A DNA stretch of 51,601 bases from FEN-1322 sp041663425 (GTDB taxonomy: Bacteria; Omnitrophota; Gorgyraeia; 2-01-FULL-45-10), in the NCBI GenBank assembly GCA_041663425.1, contig JBAYMS010000007.1:1-51601 (forward strand). Direction: 5' to 3'. This document shows positions 33,048 to 41,737 of the stretch, in pieces; position 1 is the stretch's first letter; each line of letters starts with the position of its first letter. Both the position numbers and the translations under genes were made by a program. The notes under the pieces are model-generated. The model was not told the origin of the DNA, did not search any database, and saw only the letters and a program-made list of their open reading frames with translations.

Positions 33048-33938
33048 ATGACGAAACATAATAATTTTAAAGAGAAAATTATTCATGGCCTGTTCTTTTT
33101 AAATGGTCTATCGGTAATATTTGTCCTTATCGGTATATTTGTATTGCTGGTCATGAATTCTCTCCCAGCTTTTAAGGAGATAAATATCGGCGAATTTCTA
33201 TTCAGTGCAGCGTGGAATCCAACTGCAACTTTTACCGCGCCTTCATATGGAATATTGTCGATGCTTGTCAGTACCCTCATGGTATCTATAGGCGCACTTG
33301 CTATCGCTATACCTATAGGCGTAGGAGCTGCGGCATATTTGTCTGATGTGGCAGGTCCGCGCACAAGAGAAATAGCGAAACCTATAATAGAAATATTAGC
33401 CGGGATACCTTCGGTGGTTATAGGGTTTTTAGGTATAGTTATGGTTGGCCCTATTCTGGCCAGGATATTTCGGCTGCCGAATGGCCTCAACGCGCTTAAT
33501 GGCTCTATCCTTTTAGCGGTTATGGCGCTTCCTACTATTATAAGTCTTTCAGAAGATGCTTTAAAGAGTGTGCCCAAATCTTTCGAAGAAGCGTCTTTGG
33601 CCCTGGGGGCTTCAAAATGGCAGACGATCGTCAGGGTGAAGATACCCGCGGCGCTATCAGGGATCATAGCTGCGACTATGCTTGGCATGGGCAGGGCTAT
33701 AGGCGAGACCATGACCGTTTTAATGGCTACAGGCTGCGCAATAGCCATGCCTAAGAGTTTTCTGCAGTCAGTGCAGACGATGACAGCTACTATAGCTATC
33801 GAACTCGGCGAGGTGCCGTATAATACGACGCATTATTACGCACTTTTCGGGATAGGGCTGGTTCTTTTCATCATAACTTTTATTGTGAATATGATATCAG
33901 ACATTGCTCTGCATAAATATGGGCGGGTTATGAAATGA
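33048..33938 (+). CDS. pstC: phosphate ABC transporter permease PstC
   Basis: A 296-residue inner-membrane permease with about six membrane segments and a large loop before the first permease motif. Typical PstC features: AWNPTATFTAPSYGI, IPIGVGAAAYLSD, ILAGIPSVVIGFLGIV, and the EAA-like coupling loop EEASLALGASKWQT. It pairs with PstA and overlaps it by four bases. Confidence 0.94.
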   Translation: MTKHNNFKEKIIHGLFFLNGLSVIFVLIGIFVLLVMNSLPAFKEINIGEFLFSAAWNPTATFTAPSYGILSMLVSTLMVSIGALAIAIPIGVGAAAYLSDVAGPRTREIAKPIIEILAGIPSVVIGFLGIVMVGPILARIFRLPNGLNALNGSILLAVMALPTIISLSEDALKSVPKSFEEASLALGASKWQTIVRVKIPAALSGIIAATMLGMGRAIGETMTVLMATGCAIAMPKSFLQSVQTMTATIAIELGEVPYNTTHYYALFGIGLVLFIITFIVNMISDIALHKYGRVMK

Positions 33939-34789
33939 AAGCAAAAAAGCTTACAGAGATAATAGGTTTCAATATCCTGAAGTTATGTGCCGGCATTGTC
34001 ATTTTTGTGCTGGTAGTTATCCTTTACGATCTTATTACAAAGGGTGCCGGTGTCATAAGCTGGAAATTTCTTACTACAATGCCGAAAAACGGTATGACCG
34101 AGGGAGGAATATTGCCGGCCATAGTAGGCACTTTTCTGGTGACCGTAATTACCGCGATCCTGGCAATTCCTATGGGCATGGGCTGCGCTATTTATTTAAA
34201 TGAGTATGCCAGAGGCGGTAAAATTACCCGGATCGTCCGGATGGCTATCCGTAATTTGTCCGGCGTTCCGTCCATAGTATATGGATTGTTTGGTGTGATA
34301 CTATTTGTCCAGATGATGAACTTGGGGACATGTATACTCTCGGCAGGTCTGACGCTCGGATTGATGACTCTGCCGTGGACAATTACGGCCAGCGAAGAGG
34401 CGCTTAAAAATGTACCGAATTCATACAGGGAAGGTGCGCTTGCCCTAGGAGCTACTAAGTGGCAGTCGATAAGGACAAATGTTCTGCCTTATGCGGTGCC
34501 TGGCATGCTTACCGGAACTATATTAGGGTTGTCCCGTGCGGCTGGCGAAACGGCACCTATCCTTTTTACAGGTGCCGCATTTTATCTGCCGTTTCTGCCA
34601 AAGTCGTTGTCAGACCAGTTCATGGCACTGCCGTATCACCTGTATATTATGTCGACTCAGCATCACGCGATATCGAAAGTCAGGCCGATCGCGTATGGCA
34701 CAGCGCTGGTATTGATAGTGCTTGTGTTCGGTATAAATTTGTTCGCGGTCGTTTTGCGTTACCATTTAAGAAAAATTAGGACGGAGTAA
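33935..34789 (+). CDS. pstA: phosphate ABC transporter permease PstA
   Basis: A 284-residue permease with about six membrane segments. PstA hallmarks: TMPKNGMTEGGILPAIVGT, IPMGMGCAIYLNEY, NLSGVPSIVYGLFG and coupling loop REGALALGATKWQS, plus LSRAAGETAPILFTGAA. It forms the channel with PstC. The pstB gene begins four bases after the stop. Confidence 0.95.
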   Translation: MKAKKLTEIIGFNILKLCAGIVIFVLVVILYDLITKGAGVISWKFLTTMPKNGMTEGGILPAIVGTFLVTVITAILAIPMGMGCAIYLNEYARGGKITRIVRMAIRNLSGVPSIVYGLFGVILFVQMMNLGTCILSAGLTLGLMTLPWTITASEEALKNVPNSYREGALALGATKWQSIRTNVLPYAVPGMLTGTILGLSRAAGETAPILFTGAAFYLPFLPKSLSDQFMALPYHLYIMSTQHHAISKVRPIAYGTALVLIVLVFGINLFAVVLRYHLRKIRTE

Positions 34790-34793
34790 TTTA

Positions 34794-35552
34794 ATGGAAA
34801 ATATTAAGATCAAAGTAAAGAATTTCAATTTCTATTATGGCAAAGCACATGTGCTGAAAAATGTGGCCGTTGATATTTCTGAGAATAAGGTTACGGGCAT
34901 TATCGGCCCATCGGGCTGCGGCAAGTCAACATTCCTGCGTAGTATAAATCGTATGAATGACACGATTCTTTCCGCCAGGGCAGAAGGGGATATCCTGGTC
35001 GACGGTAATAACATTTATGATAGAGATGTGGATGTTGTTGCCATCAGGCGAAAAGTGGGCATGGTATTCCAGAAATCCAACCCTTTTCCTAAAAGTATCT
35101 TTGATAACGTAGCCTATGGCCTCAGGATAAATGGCATAAAAGATAAAAATTATATCGAGGAGCGGGTAGTGAAGAGCCTGCGGGATGCTGCTATATGGGA
35201 TGAGGTTAAGGACAGGCTTAATAAGAATGCTTTTGATCTGTCCGGAGGCCAGCAGCAGAGACTATGTATTGCCAGGGCGCTGGCAGTAGAGCCGGAGATC
35301 ATACTGATGGACGAGCCTGCATCAGCGCTAGATCCCACCGCGACATTAAAGATAGAAGAGCTTATACAGGAACTCAAGAAGAAATATACTATAATCATAG
35401 TAACGCACAATATGCAGCAGGCAGCCAGAATATCCGATTTTACAGCTTTCTTTATGATGGGTGAGCTTCTTGAGTATAATATCACTAGTATAATGTTTAC
35501 CAAGCCAAGTAAAAAGATCACCGAGGATTATATAACAGGGAGATTTGGATGA
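34794..35552 (+). CDS. pstB: phosphate ABC transporter ATPase PstB
   Basis: A 252-residue ATPase with Walker A GPSGCGKST, signature LSGGQQQRLCIARAL, Walker B IILMDEPASALDP and the switch His in VTHNMQQA. Length and motifs are typical of PstB. It powers import by PstSCA and also takes part in phosphate signalling through PhoU/PhoR in known systems. It overlaps the following lipoprotein gene by four bases. Confidence 0.96.
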   Translation: MENIKIKVKNFNFYYGKAHVLKNVAVDISENKVTGIIGPSGCGKSTFLRSINRMNDTILSARAEGDILVDGNNIYDRDVDVVAIRRKVGMVFQKSNPFPKSIFDNVAYGLRINGIKDKNYIEERVVKSLRDAAIWDEVKDRLNKNAFDLSGGQQQRLCIARALAVEPEIILMDEPASALDPTATLKIEELIQELKKKYTIIIVTHNMQQAARISDFTAFFMMGELLEYNITSIMFTKPSKKITEDYITGRFG

Positions 35553-35944
35553 GAAGAGCGCTTCTCTTAGTACTTTGTTGTGTTTTGTTGTCATCCTGTG
35601 AAACTATAAAAGAGATACGGGAAAACGATACATTGAACAAGCTGGGGTCTTTCCGGTTAAATTCAGTCCGGCCGAATAGTTACTGGTATGACGGTAAGTC
35701 TTATGAATATAATCAGTATGAGATAGATATTACTTCTGCTCCCGGGCGCGCGCATATAATATTGAATGATAAGTATATAGGAGACACCCCGTTTAAATAT
35801 AGTTTTACCGGAACTGTAGACAGGGATGAGCGGCTGACTTTTCGCATCATGCCGTTCGATGAAAAAATGAAACCGCAGGGAGCGGTTTTAAGGATAAGAG
35901 AAGAACTGCCGCGGCAGATATTTTTTGACCTGAATAGCAAATAA
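35549..35944 (+). CDS. lipoprotein with PEGA-like domain inside pst operon
   Basis: A 131-residue predicted lipoprotein: signal LLLVLCCVLLSSC with lipobox LSSC (Cys17), then a domain with ITSAPGRAHIILNDKYIGDTP, which resembles the PEGA motif (beta-rich domain with Pro-Glu-Gly-Ala-like strands). It sits between pstB and phoU, overlapping pstB by four bases, which is not the usual gene order. It may help phosphate capture or envelope sensing at the outer or inner membrane; function unknown. Confidence 0.75.
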   Translation: MRRALLLVLCCVLLSSCETIKEIRENDTLNKLGSFRLNSVRPNSYWYDGKSYEYNQYEIDITSAPGRAHIILNDKYIGDTPFKYSFTGTVDRDERLTFRIMPFDEKMKPQGAVLRIREELPRQIFFDLNSK

Positions 35945-35961
35945 AACGGAGAATAAAAATC

Positions 35962-36630
35962 ATGAAGAGACATTTTGATCAGGAATTAAAGGATCTAAAC
36001 CGGGATATATTAAAAATGGGGTGTTACGCTGAAGAGGCTATATATAAATCTATCGAGGCGCTGAAGAGCCGTGATAAAGATCTGGCAAATAGCGTTATTT
36101 TAAGCGATGTTAATATAGATAGACTGGAGCTGGAGATTGACGAAAAATGTATCGATCTGATAGCCCGTCACCAGCCTATGGCTAAAGACCTTCGTTTTAT
36201 CACAACAGGAATGAAGCTGAATGCTGAGCTTGAGCGCATTGCCGATATTGCTGTTGATATAGCGCAGCGTGTACTTGAGCTTAGCGATAAGCCTATATTA
36301 AAACCATTAGTAGACATTCCGAAGTTAACGACGGTTGCCCAGAGCATGGTGAGGCTGTCGGTAGACGCTTTTGTGAAAGGCGATGTCGATCTGGCAAAAA
36401 AGGTGATATTATCCGACGGTGATGCTGACCGGCTGAGAAATGCGATATCGGGAGAATTGATAAATGATTACATGATGAAAGATCCGCAGTCTTCATTCCG
36501 GGCAGTTCAGCTTCTTCTGATTGCACGGTTCCTTGAGCGTATCTGCGACCATGCCACAAATATTGCCGAAGATGTCATATATATGGTCCAGGCTGAGGTG
36601 GTAAGACACCATCCTGAGAAGCTGAAATAG
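35962..36630 (+). CDS. phoU: phosphate signalling protein PhoU
   Basis: A 222-residue PhoU with two similar three-helix halves. Landmarks: FDQELKDLNRDILKMG, LEIDEKCIDLIARHQPMAKDLR, ELERIADIAVDIAQR and, in the second half, LERICDHATNIAEDVIYM. Metal-binding acidic motifs (ExxxD types) are kept. PhoU represses the PhoR kinase through the Pst complex in known systems. It follows the lipoprotein gene by 17 bases and ends the Pho-controlled unit. Confidence 0.95.
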   Translation: MKRHFDQELKDLNRDILKMGCYAEEAIYKSIEALKSRDKDLANSVILSDVNIDRLELEIDEKCIDLIARHQPMAKDLRFITTGMKLNAELERIADIAVDIAQRVLELSDKPILKPLVDIPKLTTVAQSMVRLSVDAFVKGDVDLAKKVILSDGDADRLRNAISGELINDYMMKDPQSSFRAVQLLLIARFLERICDHATNIAEDVIYMVQAEVVRHHPEKLK

Positions 36631-36660
36631 GCATCCTGCGTCCATTTCTCCAGTAATACC

Positions 36661-36689
36661 TTGACACCTAAGCCGTTACTCCTTATAAT
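36661..36689 (+). promoter_or_regulatory. full-consensus sigma70 promoter
   Basis: TTGACA (36661-36666), a 17-base spacer and TATAAT (36684-36689) match the consensus at all 12 positions. The start would be near 36697, giving a leader of about 29 bases with AAAGGAG near 36711 before ATG 36726. It separates the phosphate Pit module from the Pho-controlled operon, so this module is probably constitutive. Confidence 0.85.
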
Positions 36690-36725
36690 AAATACACAAT
36701 AATAAATTATAAAGGAGCCCCAATA

Positions 36726-37352
36726 ATGTTATTTAGATTCCTTCCCAAAGAGTTCAACTTTTTCGACCTATTTGAACAGCAGGCAAAATATGCCGTTGAC
36801 GCAGCCGAATGCTTTAAAGAGCTTGTGTCTAAAGCTACACTGGATGAACAGTCGCTGCTAAAAATGCATAATATAGAGCATCAGGGGGACGATGTCGCGC
36901 ACACTATACTTGACAATCTGAACAAGACATTCATTACGCCTTTTGACAGAGAAGATATTCATGCTTTGGCCAAAGAGCTTGACGATATAACAGACATGCT
37001 TTATACCATTGTAAACAGGATGAAGGTGTATAAGGTCGACGGTGCAAATAAGAATCTTACAGAATTCGCTGTAGTTATAAATGAATCTGCAAGAGCTGTA
37101 TTGCGCGCAGTGAGCGGACTGAGGGACCAGAAGAAGTCCAGGGATGTTGCCGACGCCTGCGTTGAAATAAACCGCCTCGAAAATCTAGGCGATACAATGA
37201 GAGATAATATTCTAGCTGAACTTTTTGAAACAGAAAAAGATCCGGTAAAAGTCATAAAGTTAAAAGAGATATATCAGGATTCGGAGACGGTTCTTGATAT
37301 CTGCGAAGATGTTGCTCATGTGGTGCAGTCCATCCTCGTAAAACAGGCTTGA
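36726..37352 (+). CDS. DUF47 (PhoU-like) Pit accessory protein
   Basis: A 208-residue DUF47 protein, helical and PhoU-like. Motifs: KMHNIEHQGDDVAHTIL (metal-binding type), TPFDREDIHALAKELDDI and INRLENLGDTMRDNI. DUF47 genes are normally paired with Pit-type transporters and are believed to regulate them. The pit gene follows three bases later. Confidence 0.93.
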   Translation: MLFRFLPKEFNFFDLFEQQAKYAVDAAECFKELVSKATLDEQSLLKMHNIEHQGDDVAHTILDNLNKTFITPFDREDIHALAKELDDITDMLYTIVNRMKVYKVDGANKNLTEFAVVINESARAVLRAVSGLRDQKKSRDVADACVEINRLENLGDTMRDNILAELFETEKDPVKVIKLKEIYQDSETVLDICEDVAHVVQSILVKQA

Positions 37353-37355
37353 TAG

Positions 37356-38357
37356 ATGACACTAGCTATACTCCTCCTGATAATGTTGGCGCTATCATTC
37401 GATTTTCTGAATGGATTCCACGATTCGGCCAACTCCATAGCCACAGTAGTTTCCACGCGAGTCCTATCTCCAAAACACGCTATCGTCTGGGCCGCTTTTT
37501 TTAATTTCATAGCTTTTCTTTTTTTTGGACTTCACGTCGCAAACACCATAGGCAAGGGCATAGTCGATATAGCGACTGTTGATCAACAAACGATATTTGG
37601 CGCTTTAACAGGTGCTTGTGTGTGGAATGTTATTACCTGGTATCTAGGCCTGCCGACAAGCTCTTCTCACGCGCTTATAGGAGGTATGATAGGCGCCGCT
37701 ATGGTAAAGGCAGGGCCCACGTCTCTTGTGTGGAAAGGTATACTTAAAACCATTGCATTTATATTTATATCTCCGGTTATGGGGCTTATCCTAGGATTGG
37801 TTTTAGGTATAGCTGTTTATTGGTTATTTCGTAAAAGCGCACCTTTGCAGGTTGACCATATTTTTCGTAAAGGGCAGCTGGCAAGTGCGGCGCTTTATAG
37901 CTTAGGGCATGGCGGTAATGACGCGCAAAAAACCATGGGAATTATAGCGAGCCTTCTTTTCAGTGCCGGGTTGCTGGGAAGCACATTTCATATACCTTTT
38001 TGGGTTGTTATAATGTGTCATACCGCGATAGCGCTCGGTACGATGTTTGGCGGCTGGCGTATAGTAAAGACTATGGGGCAGAAGGTTGCAAAACTTAAGC
38101 CTGTTGACGGATTCTGCGCCGAATTCGGCGCTGCTGTTACACTATTTGTATCATCAGCATTTGGTATACCGGTAAGCACAACTCATACAATTACAGGCGC
38201 GATCATGGGTGTGGGCTCTCTTCGCCGTATGAGCGCCGTGAAATGGGGTGTTGCCGGCACTATTGTATGGGCTTGGATATTGACCATACCCTGCTCAGCC
38301 ATAATATCGGCGTTGGCATATGCGGGCATACGTTTCATTTTCCACAAAGGGGGATGA
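37356..38357 (+). CDS. pit: inorganic phosphate transporter, PiT family
   Basis: A 333-residue PiT family transporter with about ten membrane segments. Repeated signature sequences are NGFHDSANSIATVV in the first half and GHGGNDAQKTMGIIA in the second, with loops LPTSSSHALIGGMIGAA and PVSTTHTITGAIMG. It moves phosphate with H+ or metal ions and is low-affinity, complementing Pst. The stop overlaps a possible start of the receiver gene. Confidence 0.93.
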   Translation: MTLAILLLIMLALSFDFLNGFHDSANSIATVVSTRVLSPKHAIVWAAFFNFIAFLFFGLHVANTIGKGIVDIATVDQQTIFGALTGACVWNVITWYLGLPTSSSHALIGGMIGAAMVKAGPTSLVWKGILKTIAFIFISPVMGLILGLVLGIAVYWLFRKSAPLQVDHIFRKGQLASAALYSLGHGGNDAQKTMGIIASLLFSAGLLGSTFHIPFWVVIMCHTAIALGTMFGGWRIVKTMGQKVAKLKPVDGFCAEFGAAVTLFVSSAFGIPVSTTHTITGAIMGVGSLRRMSAVKWGVAGTIVWAWILTIPCSAIISALAYAGIRFIFHKGG

Positions 38358-38359
38358 AA

Positions 38360-38758
38360 ATGGCTAAGAAAATCCTTATTATAGATGATGAACCGGACAT
38401 GCTGGAGATCTTAAAGTTCCGTCTGGAAAAGAACGGTTATAAAATCACAACAGCTTCCTCGGGCGAAGAAGGGCTTAAGAAAGCGGAGAAGGTTAATCCG
38501 GACCTTATACTTCTGGATATACTTTTACCCGGAATGAGCGGGCTGGAAGTTGTTAAAAGGATGAAAAAGAACCGGGCTACTAAAAATATCCCGATCATAA
38601 TGGTTACGGCGCTCATAAGCAGAGATGTGAAAACTGAAGGTTTGAATAATGGGGCTGAATATCTGATAAGTAAGCCCTTCGATCCTGCAGAGCTCCTCGC
38701 CGAAATAAAAAATGTTATAGAAGGTAAAGAAACAATTAAAATCAAGAAGACGCGCTGA
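38360..38758 (+). CDS. single-domain CheY-like response regulator
   Basis: A 132-residue receiver-only protein: acidic residues Asp9-Asp10, phosphorylated Asp53 (LILLDILLPG), Thr in MVTALIS and Lys in YLISKPFDP. The Lys-rich end has no output domain. ATG 38360 is preferred by AAGGGGG six bases upstream; ATG 38354 overlaps the pit stop. Its position after a phosphate transporter suggests a phosphorelay or protein-binding role, and its kinase is not adjacent. Confidence 0.9.
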   Translation: MAKKILIIDDEPDMLEILKFRLEKNGYKITTASSGEEGLKKAEKVNPDLILLDILLPGMSGLEVVKRMKKNRATKNIPIIMVTALISRDVKTEGLNNGAEYLISKPFDPAELLAEIKNVIEGKETIKIKKTR

Positions 38759-38760
38759 AT

Positions 38761-39726
38761 ATGCGTAAGAAAATTTTCTCCGGAACAATTTTCTTATTAA
38801 TCATATCCTGCATTATAACGCAGACTGGCGCAGGCGATGATGCCGCCCAGCCGCTCCAGTATCTTATAGAAGCGGAAGGTTTGTCGAAAGGCTCTTCCGT
38901 ATCCGGAAACACACCGCCCGGAGGGTATCTTAAGCAGGGCATATCATATTACAGGAATCATAATTTTTCCCAGGCGATCTCGGAGCTCAGCAAGGCTATA
39001 AAGGCAAACTCCCGATCCGCAGATGCATATTTTTATCGCGGCTTGTCTTACGCCGCGGATGGTAATGTAGAACAGGCGGTTTTTGATTACAATAGGGCGA
39101 TAAATCTTAATCCAAAATATCTCGAGGCGTATTATGTCAGGGCTCTTGCGTATTCAGTAAAGCATGAGATGGATAAGGCCGCCGCGGATTACAGTAAAGT
39201 TATCGAGATGGACCCTAAATACGTCCAGGCTTATATAGGACGGGGATTTATCAATGCAGTGGCTGGGAATACTGATAAAGCCATTTCGGATATAAACAAG
39301 GCAATAGAGATCGATCCGAAGATCGCAAAGGCTTATTTTATACGCGCGGTCACATTTGCCAATGAAGATAAGATGGACCAGGCGATAGCCGATTATAGTA
39401 AGGCAATAGAACTAAACGGCAAATATGTAGAAGCTTACATTAATCGCGCTCTTGCTTATGCGTATAAAAGCAGGATAGAACAGGCGGAGCGGGGAACTCC
39501 TTTTATTGATAAGGCAGCATTTGAAAGAGCGTTTGCCGATTGCGATAAAGCTATAGTGCTTGATCCGCAAAATAGCGGCGCATATCTTGCGCGGGCAAGA
39601 GTTTCTATGATGAAACTCGATTTTGACAGTGCCTGGTCTGATGTGCATAGGGCCGAAGAAATGGGCGGCAGCGCCAAACAGGATTTTTTAACGGAGCTTA
39701 AAAAAGCTTCAGGAAGAGAGAGATAG
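38761..39726 (+). CDS. exported TPR-repeat protein
   Basis: A 321-residue exported protein with signal sequence ending in LIISC (a possible lipobox at Cys17). About seven tetratricopeptide repeats follow, with the usual pattern AYFYRGLSYAADG, AYYVRALAYSVK, AYIGRGFINAVAG. The repeats scaffold protein-protein contacts. It begins two bases after the receiver gene and ends two bases before the helicase, so all are probably one transcript; functional link uncertain. Confidence 0.88.
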   Translation: MRKKIFSGTIFLLIISCIITQTGAGDDAAQPLQYLIEAEGLSKGSSVSGNTPPGGYLKQGISYYRNHNFSQAISELSKAIKANSRSADAYFYRGLSYAADGNVEQAVFDYNRAINLNPKYLEAYYVRALAYSVKHEMDKAAADYSKVIEMDPKYVQAYIGRGFINAVAGNTDKAISDINKAIEIDPKIAKAYFIRAVTFANEDKMDQAIADYSKAIELNGKYVEAYINRALAYAYKSRIEQAERGTPFIDKAAFERAFADCDKAIVLDPQNSGAYLARARVSMMKLDFDSAWSDVHRAEEMGGSAKQDFLTELKKASGRER

Positions 39727-39728
39727 AT

Positions 39729-40994
39729 ATGACAGGCCAGCAAACCAATTCATTTTACGGATTGAGCATAGCGCCAAAGATACTGGAAGTGCTAGATCGC
39801 ATGCGTTTTACAACGCCTACGCCGATCCAGCATAAGGCAATTCCGGTTGGAATAGAAGGTAAGGATATTATAGGAGTAGCTCAGACGGGGACGGGCAAGA
39901 CTCTTGCGTTTACTATTCCCGTGATTCAGCGCCTTTCTCAGACAAAAGGGCGCTGCCTTGTCCTGGTACCTACCAGAGAACTTGCGCTTCAGGTGGACGA
40001 GACATTTCAGAAGATAGCGCCGATGTTTGGCTTAAAGACCGCGGTTCTCATAGGCGGAGCATCTATGCAGAATCAGCTGCAGGCGCTTCGCAGAAATCCC
40101 CGCGTTATTATAGCGACACCTGGCAGGCTCGTCGATCACATGACTCAGCGCACGATAATGCTGGCAGACGTCAGTATTCTTGTGCTGGATGAGGCGGATA
40201 GGATGCTGGATATGGGATTTTTGCCGCAGATAGAGAGGATACTGAGATATATCCCTAAAGACAGACAGACCATGCTCTTCTCCGCGACCATACCTCAGGC
40301 GATCGTAAGGATAGCGACTTCTTATATGAAGCTTCCCGTAAGCGTTGAAGTAGCGCCATCCGGCACTACTGCCGAACGCGTTGTGCAGGAAGTGTTTATC
40401 GTCCGGAAAGAGGCAAAAAAAGATCTTCTTGCGAAATTGCTGTATCAATACAACGGCTCAGTCCTTTTGTTCTCCAGGACGAAGATAGGCGCTACGAAGA
40501 TCACAAGGTTTATAAAGAGCATGGGACATACAGTGGCGGAAATACATTCTGATCGTTCGTTAAATCAGCGCCGCGAAGCCTTGGAAGGTTTCAAGGTAGG
40601 TAAATACAGGATACTTGTTGCGACTGATATCGCGGCGAGAGGTATAGATGTAAATGAAATAGAGCTTGTAATAAATTACGACTTGCCGGAAGATGCTGAA
40701 AATTACGTCCATCGCATCGGCAGGACTGCCCGGGCAGGCCATGAAGGCCGCGCGATATCTTTTGCCACGCCTGAACAGGGCGGGGATGTCCGTAGTATTG
40801 AAAAGCTTATAAAGACCCAATTGCCAATATCGGAGCATCCTGAATTTCCGAAAGAAAAATTTATCCAGGGTTCGTCGGCCCCCTCACGCCATTACGGCGG
40901 CGGAGGCGGAAACCGTCATGGTGGCGGCGGTCACAGACCGAGCCGTGGAACACCTTCCTGGAAATTTTCATCGAGTAAAAAGAGATACAGATAA
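39729..40994 (+). CDS. DEAD-box RNA helicase
   Basis: A 421-residue DEAD-box helicase: Q motif PTPIQHKAI, Walker A AQTGTGKT, PTRELALQV, VLDEADRML, SAT motif FSATIPQ, RGIDVNEIELVINYD and HRIGRTARAG. The tail after about residue 385 is Gly/Arg/His-rich (GGGGGNRHGGGG), as in RNA-remodelling helicases of the RhlE/CsdA type. It probably acts on rRNA or mRNA folding. A strong terminator for this gene lies just downstream. Confidence 0.95.
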   Translation: MTGQQTNSFYGLSIAPKILEVLDRMRFTTPTPIQHKAIPVGIEGKDIIGVAQTGTGKTLAFTIPVIQRLSQTKGRCLVLVPTRELALQVDETFQKIAPMFGLKTAVLIGGASMQNQLQALRRNPRVIIATPGRLVDHMTQRTIMLADVSILVLDEADRMLDMGFLPQIERILRYIPKDRQTMLFSATIPQAIVRIATSYMKLPVSVEVAPSGTTAERVVQEVFIVRKEAKKDLLAKLLYQYNGSVLLFSRTKIGATKITRFIKSMGHTVAEIHSDRSLNQRREALEGFKVGKYRILVATDIAARGIDVNEIELVINYDLPEDAENYVHRIGRTARAGHEGRAISFATPEQGGDVRSIEKLIKTQLPISEHPEFPKEKFIQGSSAPSRHYGGGGGNRHGGGGHRPSRGTPSWKFSSSKKRYR

Positions 40995-40996
40995 GA

Positions 40997-41737
40997 CTAT
41001 AATTTAATTATCTGATTATCGGTAGCTGCAAAAGTGCCCGGAAAAATATTTCGGGCACTTTTTTCAGCGATCTTGCGGAGCTTTATGGTGTTGTAGCGTC
41101 CTGCATCAAAGTGTATGAGTGCAAGCTTTTTTACCCCGGAGTCTCCCGCTATTTTTGCCGCTACCTGAGGATTTAAGTGAGCAGCCTTTGAAGCGTCTTC
41201 TCCGGGCCTGAATGAACATTCGGTTATTAATAGGTCGCAATCCTTTGCGAGCTTGTAGAGCTCATCACATTTCCCCGTGTCGGTGCAGTAAGCGACCGTT
41301 TTACCCTCTAATACAAATCTGAATCCGTAACATATCGGGGAATGGAGCAGTCTGCCGAATTTCAATTTAATATTATACGGTTTTTTCGTATCGAGCTCAT
41401 AAAGCTTTATCTTTGTCGCCAGGTTTTTATGGTCGGAGGTATAAGGTTTGTTTAAAAATATCTGAAGGAATTTCCTCATCCCTTTCGGTATATAAATGTC
41501 GATCCCGCCGGGAACTTTAAATAGAGGCAATGTATGCAGGCCTATGATATGGTCAAGGTGCAGATGGCTTATAAATAGATGGACGGGCTTATTTTTTTTA
41601 ATAAGGTTCTTTGCTTTGTAAAATCCAAATCCCGCGTCTAATATAATATAATTTTTGTCAGTCTCTATAAAAACACAGGTAGTATTTCCGGTGTCAGTGT
41701 CATACCAGCCGTTCGTGCCCAGGAAATGTATCTTCAT
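40997..41737 (-). CDS. RNase Z-like metallo-beta-lactamase hydrolase
   Basis: A 246-residue metallo-beta-lactamase fold protein. Zinc motif HLFISHLHLDHIIGLH (HxHxDH), then AYCTDTGKCDELY, DLLITECSFRPG and ALIHFDAGRY, as in RNase Z/ElaC-like hydrolases. tRNA processing is possible but the length and lack of a full exosite region leave the substrate open. Its 3' end overlaps the terminator used by the convergent helicase gene. Its start overlaps the cstA stop by four bases. Confidence 0.88.
   Translation of the reverse strand: MKIHFLGTNGWYDTDTGNTTCVFIETDKNYIILDAGFGFYKAKNLIKKNKPVHLFISHLHLDHIIGLHTLPLFKVPGGIDIYIPKGMRKFLQIFLNKPYTSDHKNLATKIKLYELDTKKPYNIKLKFGRLLHSPICYGFRFVLEGKTVAYCTDTGKCDELYKLAKDCDLLITECSFRPGEDASKAAHLNPQVAAKIAGDSGVKKLALIHFDAGRYNTIKLRKIAEKSARNIFPGTFAATDNQIIKL
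41030..41064 (+). terminator. intrinsic terminator for helicase, inside antisense gene
   Basis: AAAGTGCCCG at 41031-41040 and CGGGCACTTT at 41052-41061 form a ten-base perfect stem with an 11-base loop, followed on the plus strand by a T-run to 41064. It terminates the helicase transcript about 40 bases beyond its stop, but this sequence is coding on the minus strand for the last residues of the RNase Z-like protein. On the minus strand only a short T-run follows. Confidence 0.85.

Noticed and set aside
33083..33748. Long minus-strand frame opposite pstC
   Set aside because: Shadow of a clear pstC reading frame with low-complexity Ile/Ala/Pro content and no ribosome site.
36631..36660. CCTGCGTCC shared with 11764-11772 as a regulatory repeat
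   Set aside because: Only two nine-base matches in 51 kb, at different distances from their promoters; chance is enough.
40985..41012. AGATAA/TTATCT inverted repeat as helicase terminator
   Set aside because: Six A/T-rich pairs only; the much stronger stem at 41030-41064 explains termination.
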